A DNA stretch of 64,000 nt from GCA-003244245 sp050699955 (GTDB lineage Bacteria; Actinomycetota; Actinomycetes; Mycobacteriales; Pseudonocardiaceae). The stretch lies in assembly GCA_050699955.1 (NCBI GenBank), contig JBOHGD010000004.1:1-64000 (forward strand). The letters run 5' to 3'. This document shows, piece after piece, positions 42,433-50,946 of the stretch (the first letter of the stretch is position 1; each line of letters opens with the position of its first letter). The position numbers and the translations under genes are program-made. Under the pieces are notes generated by a model. It saw only the letters and a program-made list of their open reading frames with translations. It searched no databases and was not told the origin of the DNA.

Positions 42433-43201
42433 AGCTCACCGGTCCTGCCGTGTCGTCGAACCCTGTGTCGTCGAACCCTGTGTCGTCGAACCCTGTGTCG
42501 TCGAACCCGGCGACGTCCAGCCGGGCCACCGCGCCGATCACCACGGTCAGTGGTGGCGGCAGTCGCGGGTCCGGCGGATCGTCGAGGGTGCCACGGACGG
42601 TGCGCTGCCGCGGCCGGGTGGCGGCGCTGATCGCGGCGACCGGGGTGTCCCCGGGCATCCCGCCGGCCCGGAGCGCGGCCACCACGCCGCGCAGCGCCGC
42701 CCGTCCGGTCAGCAGCACGACAGTGCCACCGAGGCGGGCCACCGCGTCCCAGTCGACCTCGTCCGGGTTGTCGTTGCCCGCGATCACGGTGAGCGTGCGG
42801 GACATCTGCCGGACCATCACCGGGATCCCGGCCGCGGCCGGTGCGGCTACCGCGGCCGTCACGCCCGGCACGACCTCGACGGACACGCCCGCCTCGGCCA
42901 GCGCCACCGCTTCCTCCCCACCTCGGGACACCACGAACGGGTCACCGGCCTTGAGCCGCACCACACACCCACCGGTCGTGGCGAGCTCGACGAGCAACGC
43001 GTTGATCTCGTGTTGCGGCGGGGCGGGGGTGGCGCCCTGCTTGCCGACGCAGTGCGCGGTGGCCTGCGGCGCCAGCGCCAGCAGCGGTGCCATCGAAGAA
43101 CGGTCGTAGACCACGTGCTCGGCCCTGGCCAGCAGTGCGGCACCGCGGCGGGTGAGCAGCTCGGGGTCTCCGGGCCCGGCGCCCACCAGATGCACGGTCA
43201 C
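42419..43201 (-). CDS. cobA: Uroporphyrinogen-III C-methyltransferase (SUMT)
   Basis: The product has 260 residues. The SAM-dependent tetrapyrrole methylase has VHLVGAGPGDPELLTRRGA, the loop VVRLKAGDPFVVSRGGEE and VPGVTAAVAAPAAAGIPV, the SUMT pattern of CobA. It methylates C2 and C7 of uroporphyrinogen III to precorrin-2. The C-terminus has an odd repeat, GFDDT four times, from an identical 15-bp repeat, and runs into the start of cbiM. A second methylase domain of the same kind is in the CysG-like gene at 45.8 kb, so the step may be duplicated. Confidence 0.88.
   Translation of the reverse strand: MTVHLVGAGPGDPELLTRRGAALLARAEHVVYDRSSMAPLLALAPQATAHCVGKQGATPAPPQHEINALLVELATTGGCVVRLKAGDPFVVSRGGEEAVALAEAGVSVEVVPGVTAAVAAPAAAGIPVMVRQMSRTLTVIAGNDNPDEVDWDAVARLGGTVVLLTGRAALRGVVAALRAGGMPGDTPVAAISAATRPRQRTVRGTLDDPPDPRLPPPLTVVIGAVARLDVAGFDDTGFDDTGFDDTGFDDTAGPVSCAHP
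42451..42510 (-). repeat. 15-bp in-frame tandem repeat, four copies
   Basis: TGTCGTCGAACCCTG (plus-strand sense) at 42451, 42466 and 42481, with a fourth copy (last base pair changed to GG) at 42496. It encodes FDDTG repeats at the SUMT C-terminus. The copies are almost identical, so the expansion is recent. Confidence 0.9.
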
Positions 43202-43235
43202 AACGCCGCCTCCGCGGGAGGAAGTACGTCGGCGG

Positions 43236-43982
43236 TCACAATGCCGCCGATGATCGCGCGGTGACCAGCCAGTCGCCGAGGCGGCTGGTCCCGGAGGCGC
43301 CGACGATCACCACGGTGCGCATCCCCGCCGCGCCCGGATCCAGGGTGGCCAGAGTGGCTAGCTGCACCTGCTCACCGTCCCGTCCGGCGTCGGTGACCAG
43401 CCCGACGGGGGTACCGCCGGACCGATACTCGGTGAGGATGTCGCGGGCCTTGCCCAGCTGCCATCCTCGCCCCGTCGATCGGGGGTTGTACAGCGCGACA
43501 ACCAGATCAGCCGCGGCCACCGTGCGCAGCCTCGCCTCCACCGTCGCCCACGGCACGAGCAGGTCCGACAGGGACAGGCAGGCGAAGTCGCGGGCCAGCG
43601 GGGCGCCGAGCAGCGCTGCGGCCGCGCTGGCCGCTGTGATCCCCGGCACCACCCGCACGGTGGGACGATGTCGCGCCGGAAGTGCGGCGGCGGTGGCCAG
43701 CGCCAGCGCGGCCATCCCGTAGATCCCGGCATCACCGGAGGAGACCAACGCGACCCGGGCACCGTCGGCCGCAGCCCGCACCGCGTCCGCCGCGCGCTCC
43801 TGCTCGGCGCCCATCGCGCCCGGCACCAACCTCTGATGCGGGCCGGTCAGATCGGCGCAGGCGGTGAGGTAGGCCTGGTACCCGACGACGACCTGCGCCC
43901 GCCGGACGGCGTCCTCCGCGGCGCGGGTGCGATGCGCAGGCCCCCCCGGTCCCAGCCCGACGACGGTGAGCAGCCCCGTCAC
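43236..43982 (-). CDS. cobJ: Precorrin-3B C17-methyltransferase
   Basis: A 248-residue tetrapyrrole methylase from GTG 43982: LLTVVGLGPGGPAHRTRAAE, YQAYLTACADLTGPHQ, ALVSSGDAGIYGMAALALAT and VVALYNPRSTGRGWQLGKA. The SGDAGIYGMA and NPRS blocks are typical of CobJ/CbiH, the enzyme that methylates C17 and promotes ring contraction. The start overlaps the cobM stop by four bases. CobG, the monooxygenase that prepares the ring in aerobic organisms, is not in the window. Confidence 0.9.
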   Translation of the reverse strand: MTGLLTVVGLGPGGPAHRTRAAEDAVRRAQVVVGYQAYLTACADLTGPHQRLVPGAMGAEQERAADAVRAAADGARVALVSSGDAGIYGMAALALATAAALPARHRPTVRVVPGITAASAAAALLGAPLARDFACLSLSDLLVPWATVEARLRTVAAADLVVALYNPRSTGRGWQLGKARDILTEYRSGGTPVGLVTDAGRDGEQVQLATLATLDPGAAGMRTVVIVGASGTSRLGDWLVTARSSAAL

Positions 43983-44803
43983 GGCAGCCTGCGCTTGGCG
44001 GCGGGGATGGCCCGCCCTGCGGTACTGCCCGGTGCCGACCGTCGACGGCAACCGTGGGAGTAGACCGGGTCGTAGAGCCGGCTGCGTCCGCCCACGCCGG
44101 ACAGTGCCGGTCCCACCAGCACCAGCGCGACGGTGCGGATCCCGGATGCGGTGAGCGCATCGGCGAGGCCGTCGACCGTCGTGCTGATCACGATCTCGTC
44201 CGGCCGGCTGGCCTTCGCGACGACCACGGCCGGGGTCTCGGGTGGATAGCCCGCCAGCAGCTCGGCGCGCAGCGCGGCGGGTCGGGCCGCGGACAGGTAG
44301 ACGGCCATCGTGGTGCCGTGACCGGCGAAGGCGGCGACGCTCTCGCCGTCCGGCATCGACGCGGCGGTCCGGCCGTCGCCGAGCCGGGTGAGCACCACGC
44401 TCTGGGCCACTCCAGGGGTGGTGAGCTCGATCCCGGCGGTGGCCGCGGCGGCGGCGAGCGCGCCGACCCCCGGCACGATCTCGAAGGCCCGGTCGCGTCC
44501 GGCGCACCAGGTGAGCTGTTCGCCCAGCGCGGAGTAGAGCGAGATGTCCCCGGAGTGCAACCGCACGATCGCGGCGTCGGGGTGCGCGTCGTACACCGCG
44601 AAGACGTCCTCGAGGGTCATCCCGGCCGAGTCGTGCAGCTCGACGTCGTCCCGGCAGTGCTCCAGCACGTCAGCGGGTACCAGTGAGGAGGCCCAGACCA
44701 CGACCTCGGCGGCCGCGAGCCGCCGAGCGGCCCGCAGCGTGAGCAGGTCCGGCGCGCCCGGCCCCGCACCGACGAACGAGATCAGACCAGTGGCCGGTCG
44801 CAT
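43979..44803 (-). CDS. cobM: Precorrin-4 C11-methyltransferase
   Basis: The product has 274 residues with LISFVGAGPGAPDLLTLRAA, VVVWASSLVPADVLEHC, IVRLHSGDISLYSALGEQ and VPGVGALAAAAATAGIEL, the CobM/CbiF pattern. It methylates C11 of precorrin-4. The C-terminal 30 residues are basic and poorly conserved (CRRRSAPGSTAGRAIPAAKR). It is the first gene of the minus-strand cobalamin operon cobM-cobJ-cobA-cbiM-cbiQ-cbiXO. Confidence 0.9.
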   Translation of the reverse strand: MRPATGLISFVGAGPGAPDLLTLRAARRLAAAEVVVWASSLVPADVLEHCRDDVELHDSAGMTLEDVFAVYDAHPDAAIVRLHSGDISLYSALGEQLTWCAGRDRAFEIVPGVGALAAAAATAGIELTTPGVAQSVVLTRLGDGRTAASMPDGESVAAFAGHGTTMAVYLSAARPAALRAELLAGYPPETPAVVVAKASRPDEIVISTTVDGLADALTASGIRTVALVLVGPALSGVGGRSRLYDPVYSHGCRRRSAPGSTAGRAIPAAKRRLP

Positions 44804-44829
44804 GAGGACAAGGTAACCGAGCGCGGGTC

Positions 44830-45081
44830 CTATCCCGGTGCGGCGTCCGGGTCGGTCTCCATGGCGAGCACGAAGTTGCGCACGTAGCTCAGGGCCAGTT
44901 CCTGGCGATCAGCTGGGTGTGCTGCCCAGGTGAGCGCGTCCCCCGCGTAACGCAGCAACTGGTCCTGGCTGAGTCTGGAGAGGATGACCTTGGCGAGCTC
45001 ATGTCCGTCTAGGTCGGGACGCTGACGCCTGGCGAGGACGTACTCCGTGGCGAGGTCGTCGTCGTGATCTTCGACGCTCAT
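44830..45081 (-). CDS. Conserved small protein, function unknown
   Basis: An 83-residue acidic helical protein from ATG 45081 (MSVEDHDDDLATEYVLARRQ ... LAKVILSRLSQDQLLRYAGD). It has no signal peptide. I do not recognise a family. It lies 26 bases upstream of cobM and diverges from cobH, so it may lead the cobM transcript. Confidence 0.5.
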   Translation of the reverse strand: MSVEDHDDDLATEYVLARRQRPDLDGHELAKVILSRLSQDQLLRYAGDALTWAAHPADRQELALSYVRNFVLAMETDPDAAPG

Positions 45082-45220
45082 GTTCGGTCTCCGTTCGGGG
45101 CCCCGGTACCCAGTGTGACGGCAATCCACGGCGGCACGCGAGGTATCGGGGGTGCTTGCCGCGGTAGCCGAGCGTTCCGCGAAAATCGGGGCCGTCGTGG
45201 CGGTTGGCAGAAAGGGCGAC

Positions 45221-45811
45221 GTGACGCGGACCCAGCACCCCATCGAGGCCGAGTCCTATCGGATACTGCGGTCCAAGGTGGACACCGCGGCGCTGCCGCC
45301 GTCGACCCGCGCGGTGACCGAACGGGTGATCCACACCAGCGCGGACCTCGACTACGCCACCGACCTGGTCTGCGATGAGCAGGCGCTGGGTGCGGGAGCG
45401 CGGGCACTGGCCCGCCAGGCGCCCCTGATCGTTGACGTCCGGATGCTGGCAGCGGGCATCACCTCGCGCGAGGCGGTCATCGCCCTGGACCTGGCCCTGC
45501 TGCCGACCGACGGTCTGACCCGCAGTGCAGCGGGGGTGCGGGCGGCCGCGGCGCGGTACCCCGACGGGGCGGTGTGGGTGATCGGGAACGCGCCGACGGC
45601 CTTGCGCGAGCTGATCCGCCTCGCCGCGCACGGCCTGCTGCGTCCCGCGTTGGTGATCGGCTTGCCGGTCGGGTTCGTGGATGCCGGCGCGGCCAAGGCG
45701 CAGTTGCGGGCATCCGGCCTGCCCGCGCTGTCCAACCGCAGCGCCAAGGGTGGCACCGCGGTCGCCGCCGCCGCGGTGAACGCGCTGCTCTACCTGGAGC
45801 CGGCGCAGTGA
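45221..45811 (+). CDS. cobH: Precorrin-8X methylmutase
   Basis: The enzyme moves the C11 methyl group to C12, giving hydrogenobyrinate. The 196-residue protein has the catalytic His in TERVIHTSADLDYATDL, the block VRMLAAGITSREAV, and the closing LSNRSAKGGTAVAAAAVNAL. I start at GTG 45221 (VTRTQHPIEAESYRI), eight bases after AAAGGG; earlier in-frame codons are not conserved. The last bases overlap the next gene by four. Confidence 0.92.
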   Translation: MTRTQHPIEAESYRILRSKVDTAALPPSTRAVTERVIHTSADLDYATDLVCDEQALGAGARALARQAPLIVDVRMLAAGITSREAVIALDLALLPTDGLTRSAAGVRAAAARYPDGAVWVIGNAPTALRELIRLAAHGLLRPALVIGLPVGFVDAGAAKAQLRASGLPALSNRSAKGGTAVAAAAVNALLYLEPAQ

Positions 45812-47019
45812 ACCCCTATCTGGTCGGGCTGGACCTGGCCGGGCGCCGGGTGGTCGTCGTCGGTGCGGGCACCGTCGCCCAGCGGCGACTGCCCCGGCTG
45901 ATCGGGGCCGGTGCCGACGTGCTGCTGGTCGCTCCCGGGGCGACCCCGGCCGTGGAGGCGATGGCCAGCGCGGGGGAGCTGCGCTGGGTGGCCCGGGGCT
46001 ACGCCGAGGGTGACCTGGACGGCGCCTGGTACGCACTGGCCTGCACGTCGGAGTCGGTGGTCAACGCGGCGGTGGCCGCCGAAGCGCAGCGCCGCCGGGT
46101 GTTCTGCGTGCGTGCCGACGACGCGACCGGGGGTACCGCCGTCACGGCTGCCACCGGGGTACACGAAGGGCTGCTCATCGGCGTGCTCGCCGGGCGCAGG
46201 CCGCGGCGCTCCGCCGCCGTCCGGGACGCGCTGGTCGGGGCGCTGCGGACCGGTCTGGTGGACGACGCACCGGACGCCGAGGACGACGTCGCGGCCCCGG
46301 GGGTCGCGCTGGTCGGCGCGGGCCCAGGCGACCCGGACCTGATCACCGTGCGGGGGCGGCGGCTGTTGGCCCGCGCCGACGTCGTGGTGGCCGACCGGCT
46401 CGCGCCCAGGGAGCTGCTCGACGAGCTCGGCGCGCATGTCACGGTGATCGACGCCGCCAAGGTGCCCTACGGCCGCGCGATGGCCCAGGAGCAGATCAAC
46501 GCCCAGCTCATCGAGCACGCCAGAGCGGGCCGCTTCGTCGTGCGGCTCAAGGGTGGTGACCCGTACGTCTTCGGGCGAGGTTTCGAGGAGATGCTGGCCT
46601 GCGCGGACGCCGGGGTTCCGGTGACCGTGGTCCCCGGCGTCTCCAGTGCCATCTCGGTCCCCGCCGCGGCGGGCATCCCGGTGACCCATCGCGGTGTGAA
46701 CCACGAGTTCGTCGTCGTGTCCGGGCACGTGGGCCCCGGCGATCCCAGCTCGCTGGTGGACTGGCCTGCGCTCGGGCGGCTGCGCGGCACGCTGGTGCTG
46801 CTCATGGCGGTCGAGCGGATCGGCGCGTTCGCCGCCGCGCTGGTCACCCACGGCCGCCCGCCCGACACCCCGGTCGCCGTCGTCGCCGACGGCACCCTGC
46901 GCAGCCAGCGGGCGGTGCGTTCCACCCTGCGGCAGGTGGCCGCGGACGTCGTCGCCGCAGGCATCCGCCCACCCGCGATCGTCGTGATCGGGCCGGTGGT
47001 GTCGCTCCGCGACCCGTGA
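45808..47019 (+). CDS. cysG: CysG-like precorrin-2 dehydrogenase / uroporphyrinogen-III methyltransferase
   Basis: The product has 403 residues. An N-terminal precorrin-2 dehydrogenase domain (about 1-155) has the NAD motif VVVVGAGTVAQRRLPRLIGAG. A C-terminal SUMT domain follows, with VALVGAGPGDPDLITVRGRR, VVRLKGGDPYVFGRGFEE and VPGVSSAISVPAAAGIPVTH. It could make siroheme or sirohydrochlorin from uroporphyrinogen III, the substrate for CbiX. GTG 45808 overlaps the cobH stop. M. tuberculosis CysG (Rv2847c) sits at a similar place near proS. Its stop codon lies inside the arm of a strong hairpin. Confidence 0.9.
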   Translation: MNPYLVGLDLAGRRVVVVGAGTVAQRRLPRLIGAGADVLLVAPGATPAVEAMASAGELRWVARGYAEGDLDGAWYALACTSESVVNAAVAAEAQRRRVFCVRADDATGGTAVTAATGVHEGLLIGVLAGRRPRRSAAVRDALVGALRTGLVDDAPDAEDDVAAPGVALVGAGPGDPDLITVRGRRLLARADVVVADRLAPRELLDELGAHVTVIDAAKVPYGRAMAQEQINAQLIEHARAGRFVVRLKGGDPYVFGRGFEEMLACADAGVPVTVVPGVSSAISVPAAAGIPVTHRGVNHEFVVVSGHVGPGDPSSLVDWPALGRLRGTLVLLMAVERIGAFAAALVTHGRPPDTPVAVVADGTLRSQRAVRSTLRQVAADVVAAGIRPPAIVVIGPVVSLRDP

Positions 47020-47059
47020 GTGGCGATACGAGTCATAGCTCGCATCGCCACTCACGGGT
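47012..47059. terminator. Bidirectional terminator shared by the cysG-like gene and yaaA
   Basis: ACCCGTGAGTGGCGAT (47012-47027) pairs perfectly over 16 bases with ATCGCCACTCACGGGT (47044-47059), and an inner CGAG/CTCG pair continues the stem. The stop codons of both convergent genes lie within the arms. No long U-tract follows. Confidence 0.8.
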
Positions 47060-47798
47060 TATCCACAACGACGTCGAGTGCGTGCTCGCCGGTGCGCTCC
47101 ACCCGCAGCCCTCCCCGGCGGGCGATTCGGGCCACCCCGGCTGCGTCGGACACGTCGCGTGGCGCCGTGGCGAGCAGCCGGGCCAGCCGGCCCTTGTGCG
47201 CCTTGTTGTGGTGGCTGATCGTGCGGCGCCGGCCCCGGCCGTCCTCGCTGAGCACCCGGACGGTGACCGCGCCCGGCAGCGGCCCCAGCTCGATGTAGGC
47301 CCCCGAGCGCAGGTCGATCACCAGGCCTACGGTCCCGGCCAGCAGCGGGGGCAGCACCGGGCGCCACACTGAGCGGACGCTGCCGGTCCCGGGCAGAGAG
47401 GATGAGGCGGACAGCCGGTAGGCGGGTATCCGGTCGTCGGCCGCGAGCAAACCGAACAGTGCCGATGCGATCACCAGCCGCCGGATTGCTCTGGCACGCG
47501 GGCCGGTCCGCAACGATCCGGCGTCCAGCGCGTCGTAGAGCACCCCGGTGTAGCGCCGTAGCGCGGGCAGCGTCGGTGCGCTCCACAGCGCGCGGTTGCG
47601 CTCCAGTTCGCCGGACTGGTGCTGCGACAGACCCAGCGCGGCCAGCCCGGCGGTGCCCTGCCAGGAGAGCTCGACCAGTTCGTCGCCCAGTTTGCGACGG
47701 GCCGGGGTGAGCTCGGGACGGGACAGGGTGTCCAGGTGCACCGGCGGGCCGTCGCCGCTCGGCGCCTTGGTCTCCGACGGGGGCAGCAGTACGAGCAC
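47052..47798 (-). CDS. yaaA: YaaA family peroxide-stress protein
   Basis: A 248-residue UPF0246/YaaA protein from GTG 47798 (VLVLLPPSETKAPSG). Typical blocks are RRYTGVLYDALDAGSL, ALFGLLAADDRIPAYRLS, the conserved VWRPVLPPLLA and the late DLRSGAYIEL. YaaA in E. coli limits free iron during peroxide stress and has a DNA-binding helix-hairpin-helix fold. It converges on the cysG-like gene and shares the terminator. Confidence 0.82.
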   Translation of the reverse strand: MLVLLPPSETKAPSGDGPPVHLDTLSRPELTPARRKLGDELVELSWQGTAGLAALGLSQHQSGELERNRALWSAPTLPALRRYTGVLYDALDAGSLRTGPRARAIRRLVIASALFGLLAADDRIPAYRLSASSSLPGTGSVRSVWRPVLPPLLAGTVGLVIDLRSGAYIELGPLPGAVTVRVLSEDGRGRRRTISHHNKAHKGRLARLLATAPRDVSDAAGVARIARRGGLRVERTGEHALDVVVDNP

Positions 47799-47955
47799 GG
47801 GGTGCAGCGTACGAGTGGCGCGCGGCGGCACGGTGCTCGACGGCTACCCGTGGGAGCGGGCGCTTGCAGCCACCCGGTAACCGGGACGACTTGCGCCACG
47901 GGGCCCCGATACGCTGCAAACTCTGCAAACCCGCTGTCCGAGGAGTCCCCGAAAT

Positions 47956-49704
47956 ATGATCATCAGGTTGTCGGCGCTGTTCCTGCGCACCCTGCGCGAG
48001 GATCCGGCGGACGCCGAGGTGCCCAGTCACAAGCTGCTGGTACGCGCCGGGTACGTCCGCCGCGTCGCCCCGGGGATCTACTCCTGGCTGCCGCTGGGCC
48101 TGCGGGTGCTGCGCCACATCGAGACGGTGGTGCGCGAGGAGATGGACGCGATCGGCGCGCAGGAGATCCAGTTCCCCGCGCTGCTGCCCCGCGAGCCCTA
48201 CGAGTCCACCGGACGCTGGACCGAGTACGGCGCGAACCTGTTCCGGCTGCGCGACCGCAAGGGTGGCGACTATCTGCTCGGCCCCACCCACGAGGAGCTC
48301 TTCACGCTCACCGTCAAGAGCGAGCTCAGCTCCTACAAGGACTATCCGGTGATCCTCTACCAGGTGCAGAACAAGTACCGGGACGAGGAGCGCCCTCGGG
48401 CTGGGATCCTGCGCGGCCGGGAGTTCCTGATGAAGGACTCGTACTCCTTCGACCTCTCCGACGAGGGACTGGCGCGGTCCTACCAGCGCCACCGTGAGGC
48501 CTACGTCAGGATCTTCGACCGGCTCGGGCTGCGCTACGTGATCGTGTCGGCGATGTCCGGCGCCATGGGCGGGTCGGCCAGCGAGGAGTTCCTCGCCGAG
48601 TCCGAGACCGGCGAGGACACCTTCGTGCGCTGTCTGGAGTCCGGGTACGCGGCCAACGTCGAGGCGGTGGTCACTCCGCCGCCGCCGGATCGCGCCCTCG
48701 ACGGCCTGCCCGCGGCCCGGGTCCTGCACACCCCTGGCACCCCGACCATCGACACGCTGGTCGACCACCTCAACGGCGCGGGGCTGGGCCGCACGTTCAC
48801 CGCGGCGGACACGCTGAAGAACGTGATGGTCAAGACGCGCCAACCCGGCGGGCAGGAGTGGGCACTGCTCGGCGTCGGCGTGCCAGGTGACCGCGAGGTG
48901 GACATGAAGCGGCTGCAGGCCGCGCTGGATCCGGCCGAGGTGGTCCTGCTGGACGAGGCCGACTTCGCCGCCAACCCCTTCCTGGCCAAGGGCTACATCG
49001 GCCCCGGGGTGCTGCGTGAGCAGGACGTCCGCTACCTCGTCGACCCCCGGGTGGTGCGCGGCACCGCCTGGGCCACCGGGGCCGACCAGCCCGACCACCA
49101 CGTCGTGGACCTGGTGTGCGGGCGCGACTTCACCCCCGACGGCACCGTCGAGGCGGCCGAGGTGCGCGCGGGCGACCCTTCCCCGGACGGAGCGGGCACC
49201 CTCGTCGCCGCCCGTGGCATCGAGATCGGGCACATCTTCCAGCTGGGCCGCAAGTACACCGACGCGTTCGGCCTCGACGCGCTCGGGCCGGACGGCAAGC
49301 CGATCCGGATCACCATGGGCTCCTACGGCATCGGCGTCTCCCGGTTGGTCGGCGTGATCGCCGAGCAGAGCCACGACGAACACGGGCTGATCTGGCCCCG
49401 CGAGGTCGCCCCTGCCGATGTGCACATGGTGGTGGCGAGCAAGACCGAGGAGATCCGGGCCGCCGCCGAACGGTTGGCCACCGAACTGGACGCATCCGGC
49501 GTGCGAGTGATGCTCGACGACCGTCCGGCGACTCCCGGCGTGAAGTTCGCCGACGCGGAACTGCTCGGGGTGCCGACCATCGTCGTGGTGGGCCGCGGGC
49601 TCGCCTCGGGCGTCGTCGAGGTCAAGGACCGGGCCACCGGGGAGCGCACCGAGGTGCCGGTGGACGCCGTGGTGGCGCACCTGCAGGAGCTGTGCCGCAA
49701 GTAG
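47956..49704 (+). CDS. proS: Prolyl-tRNA synthetase
   Basis: The 582-residue class II synthetase of bacterial type has the catalytic motifs 2 (RDEERPRAGILRGREFLMKD) and 3 (GSYGIGVSRLVGVIAEQ), the insertion (INS) editing domain at about 220-400, and the C-terminal anticodon-binding domain (VASKTEEIRAAAERLAT ...). ATG 47956 is preceded by GAGGAG. The 157 bases upstream hold the promoter; no T-box is visible. Confidence 0.95.
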   Translation: MIIRLSALFLRTLREDPADAEVPSHKLLVRAGYVRRVAPGIYSWLPLGLRVLRHIETVVREEMDAIGAQEIQFPALLPREPYESTGRWTEYGANLFRLRDRKGGDYLLGPTHEELFTLTVKSELSSYKDYPVILYQVQNKYRDEERPRAGILRGREFLMKDSYSFDLSDEGLARSYQRHREAYVRIFDRLGLRYVIVSAMSGAMGGSASEEFLAESETGEDTFVRCLESGYAANVEAVVTPPPPDRALDGLPAARVLHTPGTPTIDTLVDHLNGAGLGRTFTAADTLKNVMVKTRQPGGQEWALLGVGVPGDREVDMKRLQAALDPAEVVLLDEADFAANPFLAKGYIGPGVLREQDVRYLVDPRVVRGTAWATGADQPDHHVVDLVCGRDFTPDGTVEAAEVRAGDPSPDGAGTLVAARGIEIGHIFQLGRKYTDAFGLDALGPDGKPIRITMGSYGIGVSRLVGVIAEQSHDEHGLIWPREVAPADVHMVVASKTEEIRAAAERLATELDASGVRVMLDDRPATPGVKFADAELLGVPTIVVVGRGLASGVVEVKDRATGERTEVPVDAVVAHLQELCRK

Positions 49705-49723
49705 CGCGACGCAGACCGCTTCG

Positions 49724-50134
49724 TCAGCCGGTGAGGAAGCTCAGCCGGACGGTACGTACCGGGTTGTCGGCGTTGGTGTCCACCAGGCAGACCGACTGCC
49801 AGGTGCCCAGCGCGAGACGCCCGCCGAGCACCGGGACGCTGGCGTAGGGCGGGAGCAGCGCGGGCAGCAGGTGGTCCCGGCCGTGTCCGGGGGAGCCGTG
49901 CCGGTGCCGCCACCGCCCGTCGGCGGGCAGCAGGTCGCGCAGGGCGGCGAGCAGGTCGGTGTCACTGCCCGCGCCGGTCTCGATCACCGCGAGGCCGGCG
50001 GTCGCGTGTGGCACCCACACGTGCAGTAAGCCGTCGCCCGCGGCTGCGCGGTCGAGGAATGCCCGGCAGTCCGTGGTCAGGTCGTGGACCTGTTCGCGTG
50101 CGCCGGTCTCGATGCGTAGCTCCTCGGTGTGCAC
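49724..50134 (-). CDS. YjbQ family protein (secondary thiamine-phosphate synthase fold)
   Basis: A 136-residue single-domain protein starting VHTEELRIETGAREQVHDLT at GTG 50134. HVWVPHATAGLAVIETGAGS and HRHGSPGHGRDHLLPALLPP carry the conserved His residues. LALGTWQSVCLVDTN follows. YjbQ proteins can make thiamine phosphate in vitro, but their role in cells is not settled. It converges on proS with a 19-base gap. Confidence 0.8.
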   Translation of the reverse strand: MHTEELRIETGAREQVHDLTTDCRAFLDRAAAGDGLLHVWVPHATAGLAVIETGAGSDTDLLAALRDLLPADGRWRHRHGSPGHGRDHLLPALLPPYASVPVLGGRLALGTWQSVCLVDTNADNPVRTVRLSFLTG

Positions 50135-50211
50135 GATCGCGACGGTAGCCGCCGACCCGGGAGAGCGCTCCAGGTGGCACCGTGGCGGCGAAGGCCTTAC
50201 GGTGTCTGCCC

Positions 50212-50931
50212 GTGCCGGATCCCCCCCATCGCAGTAGTGCGGAGCCCGGGCCCGCTCCGCCCAACGAGCTGTTCGGCGGATCCACGGACCCGGCAGCGAC
50301 CGGTCCGATGCGTGAAGTTCCCAGCACCGCCACCTTCCCGTCACCAGCCGCCGCAGCACGCCTGCCGACCCGCCCACGCTGGTGGGCGGGCCAGGGTGCC
50401 GTGGTGGCGGTCGTGCTGGTCGTCCTTGCGCTGGCCGGGACCGGATTGTGGGCCGCGTCCGGGCCTGAGCGCACGCCCGGCCGGGCGATCCCCGGCAACC
50501 AGGCCGCCACGGTGCCCGGTGCCGACCTGGCCGAGCGCGCCAGCCGTACCGACACCGACTGCGCCGCCCACTCCTACGGTCGGGTGCGGAACTTCCTGAC
50601 CGCTCACCCGTGCACCTCGCTGCGCCGCGCGCTGTTCACCGGCGCCAGCTCCGGCAGGCCCGTGGTGGTCGCGGTGTCCACCGTGTCGATGGCCACCCAG
50701 CAGGACGCCGCCGCCCTGCGGCAGTTGACCGATACCGACGGCACGGGCAACGTCTCGGACCTGCTCAGGGAAGGCGTGACCCTGCCGGGCGGGCCGTCGC
50801 GGCTGCACCACGCGAGCTACGCCTCACAGCGGCGGGACTCGACACTGGTGATCGTCGAGGCAGCCACCGTCTCCGGTGCCGCGGAACCGTTGCGGCCGCT
50901 GGCCGAGGCGGCGCTGCGGCTGGGTGGCTGA
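50212..50931 (+). CDS. Membrane-anchored protein of unknown function
   Basis: A 239-residue product from GTG 50212. Residues 1-58 are Pro/Ser-rich cytoplasmic sequence. One membrane segment (GAVVAVVLVVLALAGTGLWA) is near 63-82, and an extracytoplasmic domain of about 150 residues follows, with two Cys (TDCAAHSYG and TAHPCTSLRRALF) that may form a disulfide. I do not recognise a named family. Orthologous small anchored proteins stand next to proS/DUF4439 in related actinomycetes, an inference from the local order. Confidence 0.6.
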   Translation: MPDPPHRSSAEPGPAPPNELFGGSTDPAATGPMREVPSTATFPSPAAAARLPTRPRWWAGQGAVVAVVLVVLALAGTGLWAASGPERTPGRAIPGNQAATVPGADLAERASRTDTDCAAHSYGRVRNFLTAHPCTSLRRALFTGASSGRPVVVAVSTVSMATQQDAAALRQLTDTDGTGNVSDLLREGVTLPGGPSRLHHASYASQRRDSTLVIVEAATVSGAAEPLRPLAEAALRLGG

Positions 50932-50946
50932 CTCCGCGGCTGGGCC

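Noticed and set aside
44804..45220. Cobalamin riboswitch between the divergent cobM and cobH units, or upstream of cobN
   Set aside because: I looked for the B12-box and the paired GC-rich core upstream of cobM, cobH, cobN and cobQ and saw nothing convincing. A covariance-model search would decide.
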